Below, one piece after another: positions 44,472-53,910 of a stretch of 64,000 nt of DNA; position 1 is the stretch's first letter, and the number at the start of each line of letters is the position of its first letter. The notes under the pieces were generated by a model. That model searched no databases. It was not told the DNA's origin and worked only from the letters and a program-made list of their open reading frames with translations. Source of the stretch: Bacteroidota bacterium (lineage in GTDB: Bacteria; Bacteroidota; Bacteroidia; Chitinophagales; JADJOU01); contig JADJOU010000005.1 in assembly GCA_016713645.1 (NCBI GenBank), forward strand, positions 62,001-126,000. Direction: 5' to 3'. Position numbers and translations under genes: made by a program.

Positions 44472-45497
44472 TTATTTATTCGCAGAAAAAGTTCTCTCCC
44501 ACAATTTCCCCAATGCTTCTGAGATTTGTCCATCCTTAAATGTTGGTTCAATTGTTCGAAATTTGACTTCGTCGCCTACCTTCGTTAATTGGGTATAAAA
44601 CATAAATGCTTCCTTTGGATCCTGCTTAGTAAAATCTCCCCTTCCCCATTTAATATTGAAGAAGTTTATCGTGTCGCTGCTCTCGCTTTTTATAAAATAT
44701 TTATTTTGAGAAAACCATTTTGCTGTGCTCAGGGCCTCGCTTTCCCATCCCTTTTCAAGGGAAAGATTACGCGGGTAAGTGGCAAATTCAATCGGCCTAT
44801 CGCCTTGAAAAATGGAGTATTCACTCACGTGAATCAAACTATCATCAGCAGCAATTCCCGCCCATAAAAAACTATTGAATATCGTCGGACTGGTCGACAA
44901 TTCTTCATGGGATAAATGTTGTTCTTGAAGCGCTATTTCAATATGCCGATGCGCATCATATTTAAACATACACGTCAGCAACATATAGGCCGTGCTAATC
45001 CAAACAGCCAACCAAGCCAATTGAATTCTTCGAGGGTCATCTTTTCTATAAAATAGACATGCAATCAAAAATCCCATAAAAGGGAGGGTATAGAGCGGAT
45101 CAATGATTGATACATTATTGAATCCAACCAAATAATTGCTAAATGGCAGAAATAGTTGAGTCCCATAAGTAGTGCAACAATCTAGTAATGCATGAGTAAA
45201 TAGCGCCCAGAACCATACCCAATAAAGGTCTTTAAAGGAATACTTCTTTTTAAAAAACAACGCGGTTATGTAAGCCATGGGTATTGCCAGAAAAACATGC
45301 GTAAAAACAGCATGAGAATACCCTCTATGGATATGCAGTTTGGTCACTTCATCATGTATCCAAAAACTCGTCAGCACGTCTAAATCAGGAACCGTTCCAG
45401 CAATCGCACCAATCAACTGCGCTTTATTGCCCATCTTCTTCCCCATTAAAACCTCACCTACCGCTGCCCCTAAGACTATTTGCGTAATTGAATCCAT
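44472..45497 (-). CDS. YdjM-like metal-dependent hydrolase family membrane protein
   Basis: A 341-residue protein of the LexA-regulated, membrane-bound YdjM/DUF457 family. The N-terminus MDSITQIVLGAAVGEVLMGK, then GAIAGTVPDLDVL, HRGYSHAVFTHVFLA and FTHALLDCCTTYG carry the conserved Asp/His residues thought to bind metal. Several hydrophobic helices follow, then a C-terminal soluble region (about 200-341) without a recognised domain. The natural substrate is unknown. It is the last gene of a minus-strand set HhH protein-PPK2-this gene. Confidence 0.82.
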   Translation of the reverse strand: MDSITQIVLGAAVGEVLMGKKMGNKAQLIGAIAGTVPDLDVLTSFWIHDEVTKLHIHRGYSHAVFTHVFLAIPMAYITALFFKKKYSFKDLYWVWFWALFTHALLDCCTTYGTQLFLPFSNYLVGFNNVSIIDPLYTLPFMGFLIACLFYRKDDPRRIQLAWLAVWISTAYMLLTCMFKYDAHRHIEIALQEQHLSHEELSTSPTIFNSFLWAGIAADDSLIHVSEYSIFQGDRPIEFATYPRNLSLEKGWESEALSTAKWFSQNKYFIKSESSDTINFFNIKWGRGDFTKQDPKEAFMFYTQLTKVGDEVKFRTIEPTFKDGQISEALGKLWERTFSANK

Positions 45498-45555
45498 GTA
45501 TCTCTATTTTGTTTTCTCTATGCAATTTTAGGTGCTTTCCAACAATTTCTTCGAT

Positions 45556-46299
45556 TTACTTTTCGATTGTCGGATATTTCATCTTCAACCCTTTCATCAC
45601 TTCAACACATTTCTTGGCAATGAGGTATTCTTTGTACCAATTATTGTCTGTAGGAATGATTTCCCATGGGACTTGATTGCACTCCTCCAAGACGTCTTCA
45701 TAGGCTTTCTCATAATCACTCCACAATTTTCGCTCCTCCATATCATTGGGATTGTATTTAAACATCTCATCAACTTTGGTTCTTCGCTCTTCCAATCGCT
45801 CCAATTGTTTCTCCGGAGATACGTGCATAAAAAATTTCAGAACCACTGTACTATTCGATTCCAAGATTTTTTCGAAGTGATTGATATGCTCAAATCTTCG
45901 CTTCACGGTGTCTTGATCAATCCATTTGTGGACGCGCTGAATTAAGACGTCTTCATAGTGAGATCGGTTGAATATCTGTATATATCCTTTCTGTGGCGCT
46001 TGCTGATGAACACGCCAGAGAAAATCATGGGCCATCTCCAATTCTGTGGGTTTTTTAAAGGAATAGACATTGATTCCCGCGGGATTAATCGCCTTAAAAA
46101 CTTCCCTTATCACGCCGTCCTTGCCCGACGCATCCATTCCCTGCAGGATGACGAGCAGTGAATGTTTTCGCTCGGCATACATCACTTTCTGCAATTCCGC
46201 CAATTCTTTCAACAAATTCTCCGTCTCTTGTTTTGTCTCCGATTTGTCTATTTTCTCTGGGGCCTTGGTGGAGACTTTCGATAAAATTATTTTTGCCAT
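45556..46299 (-). CDS. Polyphosphate kinase 2 family protein
   Basis: A 247-residue PPK2 enzyme that transfers phosphate from polyphosphate to nucleoside mono- or diphosphates. The Walker A motif GMDASGKDG is at residues 54-62, followed by FKKPTELEMAHDFLWRVHQ, the lid region IQIFNRSHYEDVL (Walker B region) and WSDYEKAYEDVL. The size and the short N-terminus fit the single-domain class. Which nucleotide it uses cannot be told. It lies 11 bases downstream of the HhH protein gene. Confidence 0.9.
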   Translation of the reverse strand: MAKIILSKVSTKAPEKIDKSETKQETENLLKELAELQKVMYAERKHSLLVILQGMDASGKDGVIREVFKAINPAGINVYSFKKPTELEMAHDFLWRVHQQAPQKGYIQIFNRSHYEDVLIQRVHKWIDQDTVKRRFEHINHFEKILESNSTVVLKFFMHVSPEKQLERLEERRTKVDEMFKYNPNDMEERKLWSDYEKAYEDVLEECNQVPWEIIPTDNNWYKEYLIAKKCVEVMKGLKMKYPTIEK

Positions 46300-46310
46300 A
46301 ATGCCTATTT

Positions 46311-47207
46311 TTAGAGTGTTAAATAATGAATAATTTTTTGAAAATCATTTTTTATATTTTTTAATTGCAGCATTTGTGCCATGTCTGTAAACTTTCCATG
46401 CTTCTCCCTATGTTTTACAATGTCTTCTGCCAAATACTTTGAAATATAGGGATGCGCTTCCAATGCTTCATAGCTCGCCTCATTTATACTCAATTGCGCA
46501 AGTATTGGACTCGGACAAATTAGCTTCTCTTTAAACTTCTGAAACGTGGAATCCTCCAATCCATAAGTCTCCCCAACCTGCTCTATCCGATGAAATCCCC
46601 CAAGTTTAGTCCTAAAATTGACAATTTTTGCTGCTAAATATTTTCCTATCCCATATAATTTTTCAAACTCCTCACAATTGGCTTTATTAATGTCGATCGT
46701 CCATCCACTTTCTGCTCGCGATGTGTTTTTAAAAGAAGCATTTGATGCAAAAGATTCCTTCTTATCTCCTTTTGGCTCTAGTTGAATATACCCTTCAATC
46801 CCTTTATATTCAGCTGCTGAAAGTCCATAGATTTTCTTCATGTCCTCTTTTTTATAGAATTTTCCCCCTTTATTCCTATAATGAATGATGGTATGAGCAA
46901 CTTTAGATTTTAAACCCAATCCCATCAGCACTTCAACGCTCGCTGTATTTGGATTAAAATAGCTTTTGCGGCTTTCCGCTTCATGCTTGTGCAATTCAGC
47001 TACCGGGTTATGATCAACTTTTTGATCAGCCAGTGCCACGGTATCCACACGATAAAAATAGAGGGGAATCGATCTCGCTCTGGGCTTATATTGGTTGATT
47101 CCAACAATCGCCAATCCAATAATCAACAGGACCATAATAGCCCTTTTTTCGGAAGGTTGGAACGCAGTGATGTCGCTCCAAAATCGCTTCAGTTCGGTTG
47201 TTTCCAT
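46311..47207 (-). CDS. Helix-hairpin-helix (ComEA-like) protein
   Basis: About 298 residues from ATG 47207 (METTELKRFW). One N-terminal membrane helix (AIMVLLIIGLAIVGI) is followed by three ComEA-like helix-hairpin-helix units: FNPNTASVEVLMGLGLKSKV, IDINKANCEEFEKLYGIGKY and LSINEASYEALEAHPYISKY. Each begins with the N-x-A-x-x-E-E/V-L pattern typical of the family. HhH units bind DNA backbones in ComEA, but many Bacteroidota proteins of this type have no proven role. The ATG at 47228 would add seven residues and is less likely. Head of the PPK2 operon. Confidence 0.82.
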   Translation of the reverse strand: METTELKRFWSDITAFQPSEKRAIMVLLIIGLAIVGINQYKPRARSIPLYFYRVDTVALADQKVDHNPVAELHKHEAESRKSYFNPNTASVEVLMGLGLKSKVAHTIIHYRNKGGKFYKKEDMKKIYGLSAAEYKGIEGYIQLEPKGDKKESFASNASFKNTSRAESGWTIDINKANCEEFEKLYGIGKYLAAKIVNFRTKLGGFHRIEQVGETYGLEDSTFQKFKEKLICPSPILAQLSINEASYEALEAHPYISKYLAEDIVKHREKHGKFTDMAQMLQLKNIKNDFQKIIHYLTL

Positions 47208-47221
47208 ACAATAAGTTAAGT

Positions 47222-47246
47222 AAACCAAAAATAGCGATTTTGGTTT
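47222..47246. promoter_or_regulatory. Perfect 9-bp inverted repeat upstream of the HhH gene
   Basis: AAACCAAAA (47222-47230) and TTTTGGTTT (47238-47246) flank seven bases, 15 bases upstream of the ATG at 47207. It could be an operator or a leader hairpin; no family is recognised. Confidence 0.35.
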
Positions 47247-47425
47247 GTCTCACTCATTTTTAACACATAAAGAGAAAATGTCATGATTGGTCAGAAAACA
47301 AAAATGCTGCTGCTGTAATACTGCTCATCTTGTCCTATACTTCTAAATAGAGTACAGGCGTGCATTCCCGCCTTTTGGAGCAATAATTCACAAAATTTTC
47401 TTACTATTGCAAATAATATAATCAT

Positions 47426-48025
47426 ATGAAAACATCTAAACATAAATCAGAATATTTGCCAATAATGCTCAACGCTAAGGCAGATTCATCTTGCCAAATT
47501 ATACTTTGCTCAAAAGAAGCCGATATTTCTAAACTACCCCTTTTACCTTGGGAGAAAGCGCTTTTAAAAGGCAAAGAAGCCAAAAGCAGAACTCAATTTA
47601 TCAGCCGCACCGAGAGCAAAACCAATATCATTGTTTTTATCAGTTTGGAAGAGTTGAATAAAACCAAAGAGGCTGTTAGAAGATCCGCTGCAAGCGTATT
47701 GGCTGAAATTAAAAAATTAGAGATCAGCGATGTTTCCATCGTCAACAATACACCGCAAAAAGAAATCGGTTTAGCTTTTGCCGAAGGATTGGCATTGAGC
47801 AATTACCAATTTTTAAAATACAAAACGAAAAAAGAGCACTCTTGTCTAGAGGCCATCAATTTGATTGACAAAAAGGCAACTGCTGCTGATATCGACCATT
47901 TAAACATCGTTCTAGAGGCGACTGTTTTAGCAAAGGATTTAGTCAATGAGCCATTGAGTTATTTGACGGCAGAGCAATTGAGCGAAGAGATAAAAAAGCT
48001 GGAAAGAAAGCGGGATTTGAAGTAG
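47426..48025 (+). CDS. M17 leucyl aminopeptidase family protein, N-terminal fragment
   Basis: The N-terminal domain of an M17 aminopeptidase, 199 residues, diverged as usual in this domain, with LAFAEGLALSNYQFLKYKT and VLAKDLVNEPLSYLTAEQLS leading to the catalytic domain. The frame is lost at a run of six A (47992-47997). With seven it continues IKKAGKKAGFEVEVLDKKTM into the next fragment. Repaired extent is 47426-48873, about 482 residues, normal for the family. Confidence 0.87.
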   Translation: MKTSKHKSEYLPIMLNAKADSSCQIILCSKEADISKLPLLPWEKALLKGKEAKSRTQFISRTESKTNIIVFISLEELNKTKEAVRRSAASVLAEIKKLEISDVSIVNNTPQKEIGLAFAEGLALSNYQFLKYKTKKEHSCLEAINLIDKKATAADIDHLNIVLEATVLAKDLVNEPLSYLTAEQLSEEIKKLERKRDLK

Positions 48026-48027
48026 AA

Positions 48028-48873
48028 GTGCTCGATAAAAAGACCATGAAAAAATTGGGCATGGGTGGCGTCCTTTCTGTAAATCTCGGAGGGAATCAAC
48101 CTCCTACATTTAGCATCATGGAGTGGAAACCAAAAAATGCAAAGAATAAAAAGCCTTATGTATTAGTTGGAAAAGGCATCGTATATGATACAGGCGGTCT
48201 ATCACTCAAGCCAACGCCTAATTCTATGGATAAAATGAAATGCGATATGGCTGGAGCTGCTGCAGTCACTGGTGCAATGTACGCCATTGCCAAAGCCAAT
48301 CTTCCACTCTATGTGGTTGCGCTTGTGCCAGCAACAGAAAACAGACCAGGTGAAGACGCTTACGTACCGGGAGATGTAATCACCTTGCACAATGGGAAAA
48401 CAGTAGAGGTTTTAAATACGGATGCAGAAGGGCGATTGGTCTTAGGAGATGCGCTCAGTTACGCACAAGATTACAAACCAGAATTGGTTATTGATCTTGC
48501 AACCCTTACGGGAGCAGCGGCTGCTGCAATTGGAAGCGTGGGTTCTGTGATGATGGGCACAGCTGAAGAAAAAGTAAAGACGGAATTGAAACAAGCAGGA
48601 TTTAATGTGCACGAGCGCTTAGCAGAATTTCCTTTCTGGGAAGAATATGGTGAGATGATCAAATCTGATGTCGCTGATATCAAAAATGTGGGTGGTCCAG
48701 AAGGCGGATCTATCACTGCTGGTAAGTTTTTAGAGCATTTTATTGACTATCCTTGGATTCATATCGATATCGCAGGACCAGCATTTTTAACATCTCCTGA
48801 CACTTATCGAGGAAAAGGTGCTACCGCAGTGGGCGTGAGACTCCTATTTGAATTTTTTAAAAACAAAGTATAG
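48028..48873 (+). CDS. M17 leucyl aminopeptidase family protein, catalytic fragment
   Basis: Catalytic domain of a two-metal aminopeptidase that releases N-terminal residues, cytosolic and normally a hexamer. Metal and catalytic residues are intact: Lys and Asp in VGKGIVYDTGGLSLKP, DKMKCDMAGAAAV, the signature NTDAEGRLVLGDAL, and LATLTGA. Its apparent Met start is internal. pdxA begins 57 bases downstream, followed by the DUF4340 gene; all three are on the plus strand and probably one transcript. Confidence 0.92.
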   Translation: MLDKKTMKKLGMGGVLSVNLGGNQPPTFSIMEWKPKNAKNKKPYVLVGKGIVYDTGGLSLKPTPNSMDKMKCDMAGAAAVTGAMYAIAKANLPLYVVALVPATENRPGEDAYVPGDVITLHNGKTVEVLNTDAEGRLVLGDALSYAQDYKPELVIDLATLTGAAAAAIGSVGSVMMGTAEEKVKTELKQAGFNVHERLAEFPFWEEYGEMIKSDVADIKNVGGPEGGSITAGKFLEHFIDYPWIHIDIAGPAFLTSPDTYRGKGATAVGVRLLFEFFKNKV

Positions 48874-48929
48874 TTGATGTTGAAGTAATGGGCTATGCCC
48901 TGCTTCAAGAATAGATAAAGAAGTGATAC

Positions 48930-49986
48930 ATGGATGAAAAACATAAAATTAGAATAGGCATTACGCTAGGCGATATCAATGGGATTTCCTGAATTAATCA
49001 TCAAAGCGATGTCGGATGAGCGGTTGTTTAAGTACGCCACATTTATTATTTACGGCAGTGAAGTTGCACTTAAGTACCACCATAAATTATTGCCCGATTA
49101 TAAAGTCGTCTTCAATACGCTATCTGGGGATGCTAAAATCAGTCAGTCCAAGCCAAACCTGATTGAGATCGGTGGACCGCAGACCATCGTCACGATGGGC
49201 CAAGCAAATGAATCAGCTGGGAGATTGGCGATGAGTTTTTTGAATGCTGCGCTTTCGGATTTAAAATCGAATAAAATAGACGCCCTGATTACTGGGCCAT
49301 TGAATAAGAGCACCATAAAACTAGAGAAAGAACCATTTACTGGACATACGGAGTACATCGCCAAATACTTCAATGTCACGGAATCTATGATGTTTATGGT
49401 TTACGAAAATTTGCGCGTCGGTTTGGTGACCAACCATCTTCCTTTAGAGGATGTTAGCAAAAATCTCTCGAGCCAATTGATCTTGAATAAGCTCAAAATC
49501 ATGCAAAAAACACTGTCAGCTGATTTTGCTGTTCACCGCCCTAAAATCGCTGTACTCGGATTAAACCCTCATGCAGGAGACAATGGATTATTGGGCAAGG
49601 AGGAGAAGGAAACCATTATTCCCGCTATTCAAAAAGCGACAGATCAAGGCATCCTCGTCTATGGACCCTATCCCGCTGATGGATTTTTTGGCAATGGATT
49701 GTATAAGAATTTTGACGCAGTTTTGGCGATGTATCACGACCAAGGGTTGATTCCATTTAAATCCATTTCAGGAAGCGAAGGTGTCAATTATACCGCTGGA
49801 TTGCCCATCATCAGAACCTCCCCTGATCATGGCACAGCCTATGATATCGCGGGGAAAAATCAAGCGCATATCAATTCTATCTTAAATTGTATATTCTATA
49901 CCAAAGATATTTTAAACAATAGAATTCACTATTCAGAAGATACCGCTAATCCCATGAAGAGAAACGGTTCTAAAGATCGTGAATAA
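48930..49986 (+). CDS. pdxA: 4-hydroxythreonine-4-phosphate dehydrogenase, one 2-base break
   Basis: NAD-dependent step of the DXP-dependent vitamin B6 pathway. The longest frame starts at 48979, but the true start is ATG 48930: MDEKHKIRIGITLGDINGI, the family N-terminus. After this, GGATTTCCTGAA lacks two bases relative to the family sequence GDINGIGPELI, near 48984-48986. Further motifs are intact: TGPLNKSTI, FTGHTEYIAKYF, LGLNPHAGDNG, FDAVLAMYHDQGLIPFK and RTSPDHGTAYDIAG with the metal-binding histidines. Repaired length is about 352 residues. Because the loss is not in a homopolymer it differs from most breaks in the window. Confidence 0.9.
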
Positions 49987-49994
49987 TTCTTCGC

Positions 49995-51035
49995 ATGAAA
50001 AAGAACCTCCTCTATCTCGCCATTCTTATAGCACTTTGCCTCGTAGGTTATTTTGCATTTCGACTATCCAATTCAAATGAGATCGATCCCGATAAGGACT
50101 TTGCTATTCATCAACCAGATGAAGTGCGCAAAATTATTATCAAAGAAAAAACATCTCGAGAAGTCGTTTTAGAGAAAATAAACGGAGTTTGGTACGTCAA
50201 TAATAATTATGAGGCAAGTGAAGCGCGCATCAAAGCCATGTTAGATGTTTTGCAAAAGATACAAGTAGAATATAATGTTGCGGACAATGCGCGAAAAAAA
50301 GTCATCGAAAACTTAGCCCTTTCTGCAGTCAAAACAAGTTTCTACAACGCAGATGGAGAAGAAATCAAGTCCATTTACATCGGACATGGCGGCAGCAATG
50401 CGCATGGTACTTATATGATTTTAGAGCACAACAAACAAATTGCCCATAATCCCTATATTGTCAATGTGCCGGGATTTGAAGGTGCGCTCACTTATCGATT
50501 CACTGCAGATAGCATTGCATGGCGCAATACACAAATATTCTCAACGCCCTTCGATAAAATTTCAAAAGTGCGCGTTGAATATTTCGAAGACCCTCGCGGC
50601 TCTTTTGAAATGAACGTAAATGAAGAATTGGTGCAAATCAACCCCATTCACGATTCCCTAATCAACAAGAATGAAATCGATGAACAAAAAGTCACTTCTT
50701 TCCTCGCGGAGTTTGAGAACAAGCATTTGGAATATTACGTCTTCAATGATACCAACCAAGCCAAAGTGCTAGCAAAGCCCCCATATTGCAAGATTACTTG
50801 CGTCGATTATGACCAAAGAACGACTGAGGCAACTCTTTATAGAATGCCTTTAAACGATCGGACCCTTGTCCAACAAGATGTCAATCAAAAGCCAATTGAA
50901 TATGATCTAGAGCGGTATTATGCGACATTTGGTAAGCGCAAAGATTTTGTTTCCGTTCAATATTATGTATTCGGTGTTTTGCTCAAGAAATACAATAATT
51001 TCTTTAAGTCAAAGCCCAATAGTTCTAAAAATTAA
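49995..51035 (+). CDS. DUF4340 domain-containing protein
   Basis: 346 residues with a single N-terminal membrane anchor (NLLYLAILIALCLVGYFAF) and the DUF4340 domain recognisable as KTSREVVLEKINGVWYVNNN and later KISKVRVEYFEDPRGSFEMN. In other bacteria DUF4340 proteins lie in ABC-type or gliding-associated clusters (GldG-linked), but here it sits behind pdxA with nine bases between. Function unknown; the bulk would be outside the inner membrane. Confidence 0.8.
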   Translation: MKKNLLYLAILIALCLVGYFAFRLSNSNEIDPDKDFAIHQPDEVRKIIIKEKTSREVVLEKINGVWYVNNNYEASEARIKAMLDVLQKIQVEYNVADNARKKVIENLALSAVKTSFYNADGEEIKSIYIGHGGSNAHGTYMILEHNKQIAHNPYIVNVPGFEGALTYRFTADSIAWRNTQIFSTPFDKISKVRVEYFEDPRGSFEMNVNEELVQINPIHDSLINKNEIDEQKVTSFLAEFENKHLEYYVFNDTNQAKVLAKPPYCKITCVDYDQRTTEATLYRMPLNDRTLVQQDVNQKPIEYDLERYYATFGKRKDFVSVQYYVFGVLLKKYNNFFKSKPNSSKN

Positions 51036-51072
51036 TATTGATTTTTACGATGTGATTCCGCGAGCGGCATTC

Positions 51073-52397
51073 TTAAACGCCAGATTCTTCTCCCTCTGTT
51101 AAAAGAGAAACTTCCACAATTTCTGGGCTCGTTCTAAACATCTTAATGATCTTGATTTCAAACTTTTCTGTTCGAATAATATCGCCTTCATTCGCAATGC
51201 TATTGTTGTATTTCGTTATCAAGCCCGAGAGTGTCTCGTAGTCATCATCCAATGGGAAATCAAATGGCAAAAGTTCGTTGATATCATCGACTGAATTCTG
51301 TGCGAGTATGCGGTATTTATTCTCTCCAATCAATTCAACGAGGGCCAATTCTTGATCGTGCTCATCTTGAATATCTCCCACCAATTCTTCGATGATATCT
51401 TCTAGTGTAACAACGCCCATGGTCGCTCCGAGCTCATCGACAACAACTCCAAATTCTGTTTTCTTGGCTTGGAAATGCTTGAGCAAATCTATTACCCTCC
51501 AATTCTCCGGAATGAACTGAACTGTGCGCATAATCTTTTTCAAATCCAATTCGCCTTTTTGCATTAAAACCCGCAGCAAATCTTTTGAGTGGAGCATTCC
51601 AATAATATTCTCCTTGCTCTCATTATAGATTGGATACCTCGTATATCCTTCATCCAATACAATTCTATTCACTTCTTCAAAGCTGGCATTGCTCGGAATT
51701 CCAACGACATGAATATTGTGCCTATAGATTTCCTTAACCACTCTATTGTCAAAATCAAATACATTATGGATAAGTTCCCTTTCATTTGCATGTATGGCTC
51801 CTCCCTCTGCACTTTCTGCAATGATGAGCTTAAGTTCTTCTTCCGAGTGAAACTCTCCTTCCTCTCCTGGCTTTAATCCAATTACTCTAAGGATAAAATT
51901 GGCAATCCAATTCAATACATAGATGAATGGAAGAAATATCGTTCTAAATGCCTTTAAAATTGGAGCAACAAAGAGTGTGGTCTTATATGCATATCTAATT
52001 CCGATAGATTTTGGAGCCAGTTCCCCAAAGACAATGTGAAGTATTGTAATGAATGTAAAAGAGAGGACAATTGCTATTTGATGCGCCGTATTGATTTCAA
52101 GGTTAAAACCAAATTTCTCAAAACTCCTCAATAGAATGATGGTAAATGTCTTTTCTCCCACCACCCCCAAAGCGAGGGATGCAATCGTGATTCCCAGCTG
52201 AGTCGCAGCGAGATATCCTTCAATATTGTCGAGAATACTGCGCGCGATGAGATTCGATGTTTTTTTACTGTCTAAAGAATCTAATTGAGAACTTCTTACC
52301 TTAACAATGGCAAACTCTGCTGCCACAAAAATCCATTTAGGAATACTAAAAATAAGGTTAAGAGAATGTTTAGAAAGTTGACCGAGTCAGTTTCCAT
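51073..52397 (-). CDS. Hemolysin-family (CNNM/CBS/CorC) membrane protein, one frameshift
   Basis: Probable Mg2+/Co2+ transport-related protein. The longest frame (51073-52326) starts inside helix one. Upstream, ATG 52397 opens METDSVNFLNILLTLFLVFL, then NGFF and VAAEFAIVKVRSS follow if the A run at 52327-52331 has six bases instead of five. Domains in order: CNNM/DUF21 membrane domain (about 1-195), a CBS pair (YTRYPIYNESKENIIGMLHS; FGVVVDELGATMGVVTLEDI), and a C-terminal CorC/HlyC domain (NELLPFDFPLDDDYETLSGL). Repaired length is about 441 residues. A TATATTTG -7 box lies at 52433-52426. It converges with the DUF4340 gene. Confidence 0.88.
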
Positions 52398-52521
52398 TTA
52401 TTGTAGTGATCTGATTATTTAATAACAAATATAGGATAATTTATTAAATGTTAAAAAATTGATTAAAAAACCCAGTTTATCGTCAAGACTTTTTAGTTTT
52501 GTTCAACTAAATCTAAGATTG

Positions 52522-53308
52522 ATGATGAAACTATACGCTAGCCTATTTTTCTTGTTTTTTTCTTTTCAATGGCCACGCTCAGGCGACCTTGACTTTGAAT
52601 ACATTAAATCAAAACTATTTATCATTAAAAAACTTCTCCAATCCGTTTATCTCCCTCGATATTCCTGAGCCAGGGATAGGAACTATTGAATGGACGATAA
52701 GCACTGCCCAAGGAGAACAATTAATAAGGGGAGAAATTAAGGAGAAGTTCTTTATGGTTGGTCTAAATCCCATTGACCTCAACTTATTTAACACATGGAT
52801 TCCCAATGGCCCGAAAGGATTAGTGCTCATGAATGGCGGTAAAATCCCCACAGGAGAATTTGTGATAACCGTCAGTGTAGCCCTAAATAGCGCCCCTGAC
52901 AAAAAAGTCAGCGCTAGTCAATCAATTTCCCTACCTAAAATTCCACCTATACAACTTCTAGAGCCTTCTGAGGATTTTGTGTTCAAGAAAGACGATGTGC
53001 ATTTTTCTTGGGGAATGCCTCAGGTCGAAGTAGAAGATAAACAATTCAAATTGCACATTCTTGAAGCAAAGGGGAAAAAACTCTTACAACCCGATTTAAA
53101 CGACAAGAATTTTGTCTTTGAGGCTCCCACAAATTCAATCTTATTTAAAATGCCTGAAGGCAAAAAAATCCTTGATTACGATAAACACTATATGTGGTAT
53201 GTCGCCTTAGAAGTGGATGGAATTACTTATGCCAATAGCCCTTTGCGCTATTTCTATTTTGATATCGTTGATGAGCATAGTCCAAAATATTTAGAAAAAC
53301 CCACCTAA
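52522..53308 (+). CDS. Exported protein of unknown function with an FN3-like C-terminal part, one frameshift
   Basis: The true start is ATG 52522 (or 52525): MMKLYASLFFLF, then a run of seven T at 52555-52561. With six the reading continues FLFNGHAQATLTLNTLNQNY, giving a signal peptide ending HAQA and joining the frame 52589-53308. Repaired length is about 261 residues. Beta-rich segments include LEPSEDFVFKKDDVHFSWGM and DKHYMWYVALEVDGITYANS, similar to fibronectin III or Ig-like sandwich domains in Bacteroidota secreted proteins. No catalytic motif is seen. scpB follows 18 bases downstream. I do not recognise the family. Confidence 0.75.
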
Positions 53309-53326
53309 GGCAGTAAAAATTAAATA

Positions 53327-53896
53327 ATGGAATTGATCGAACAACATATTCAATCCCTTATTTTCTCCTCAGCGCTTCCTGTTTCAATGCAAGAAATTAA
53401 AACGGTATTGAACAAGACTTTTGAACAAGATTTAGAAGAAGCTGAGATTCTGCAAGGAATAGAAAATATCTTCGCTCGATTTGCAACAGATACTTTTGCT
53501 TTTGAGCTTAAAAACACGGGCGGTGGCTATCAATTCTTGACAAAACCTGCATTTTTCAAGACCATACACCACCATATCAATCTTCAACAAAAGAAAAAGC
53601 TTTCGAGGTCATCTCTAGAGACCCTTTCTATTATAGCATACAACCCCGATATCACGAGGAGTGAGATAGAGCAGATACGTGGAGTTGCCTCAGATTACTC
53701 TGTAGACAAGCTCCTAGAAAAAGAATTGATTGAAATCTCTGGAAAAAAAGATGCCCCAGGCAATCCCATTATGTATAAAGTCAGTCAGAGCTTCTTGGAT
53801 TATTTTGGTATAAATACAATAGACGATCTTCCGAAACTAAAAGATATTGTTGCTGAAGAAGACAATACAATAGGCAGCGAATCCGCTAATGCCTAG
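53327..53896 (+). CDS. scpB: Segregation and condensation protein B
   Basis: A 189-residue ScpB, part of the SMC-ScpA-ScpB condensin complex for chromosome organisation. Two winged-helix domains are visible: the first with IFSSALPVSMQEIKTVLNKT, the second with LSRSSLETLSIIAYNPDITR and IRGVASDYSVDKLLEKELIE, the most conserved part. Length is usual for Bacteroidota. scpA and smc are not in the window. Confidence 0.92.
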   Translation: MELIEQHIQSLIFSSALPVSMQEIKTVLNKTFEQDLEEAEILQGIENIFARFATDTFAFELKNTGGGYQFLTKPAFFKTIHHHINLQQKKKLSRSSLETLSIIAYNPDITRSEIEQIRGVASDYSVDKLLEKELIEISGKKDAPGNPIMYKVSQSFLDYFGINTIDDLPKLKDIVAEEDNTIGSESANA

Positions 53897-53910
53897 GTTA
53901 TGCGCCTGTT

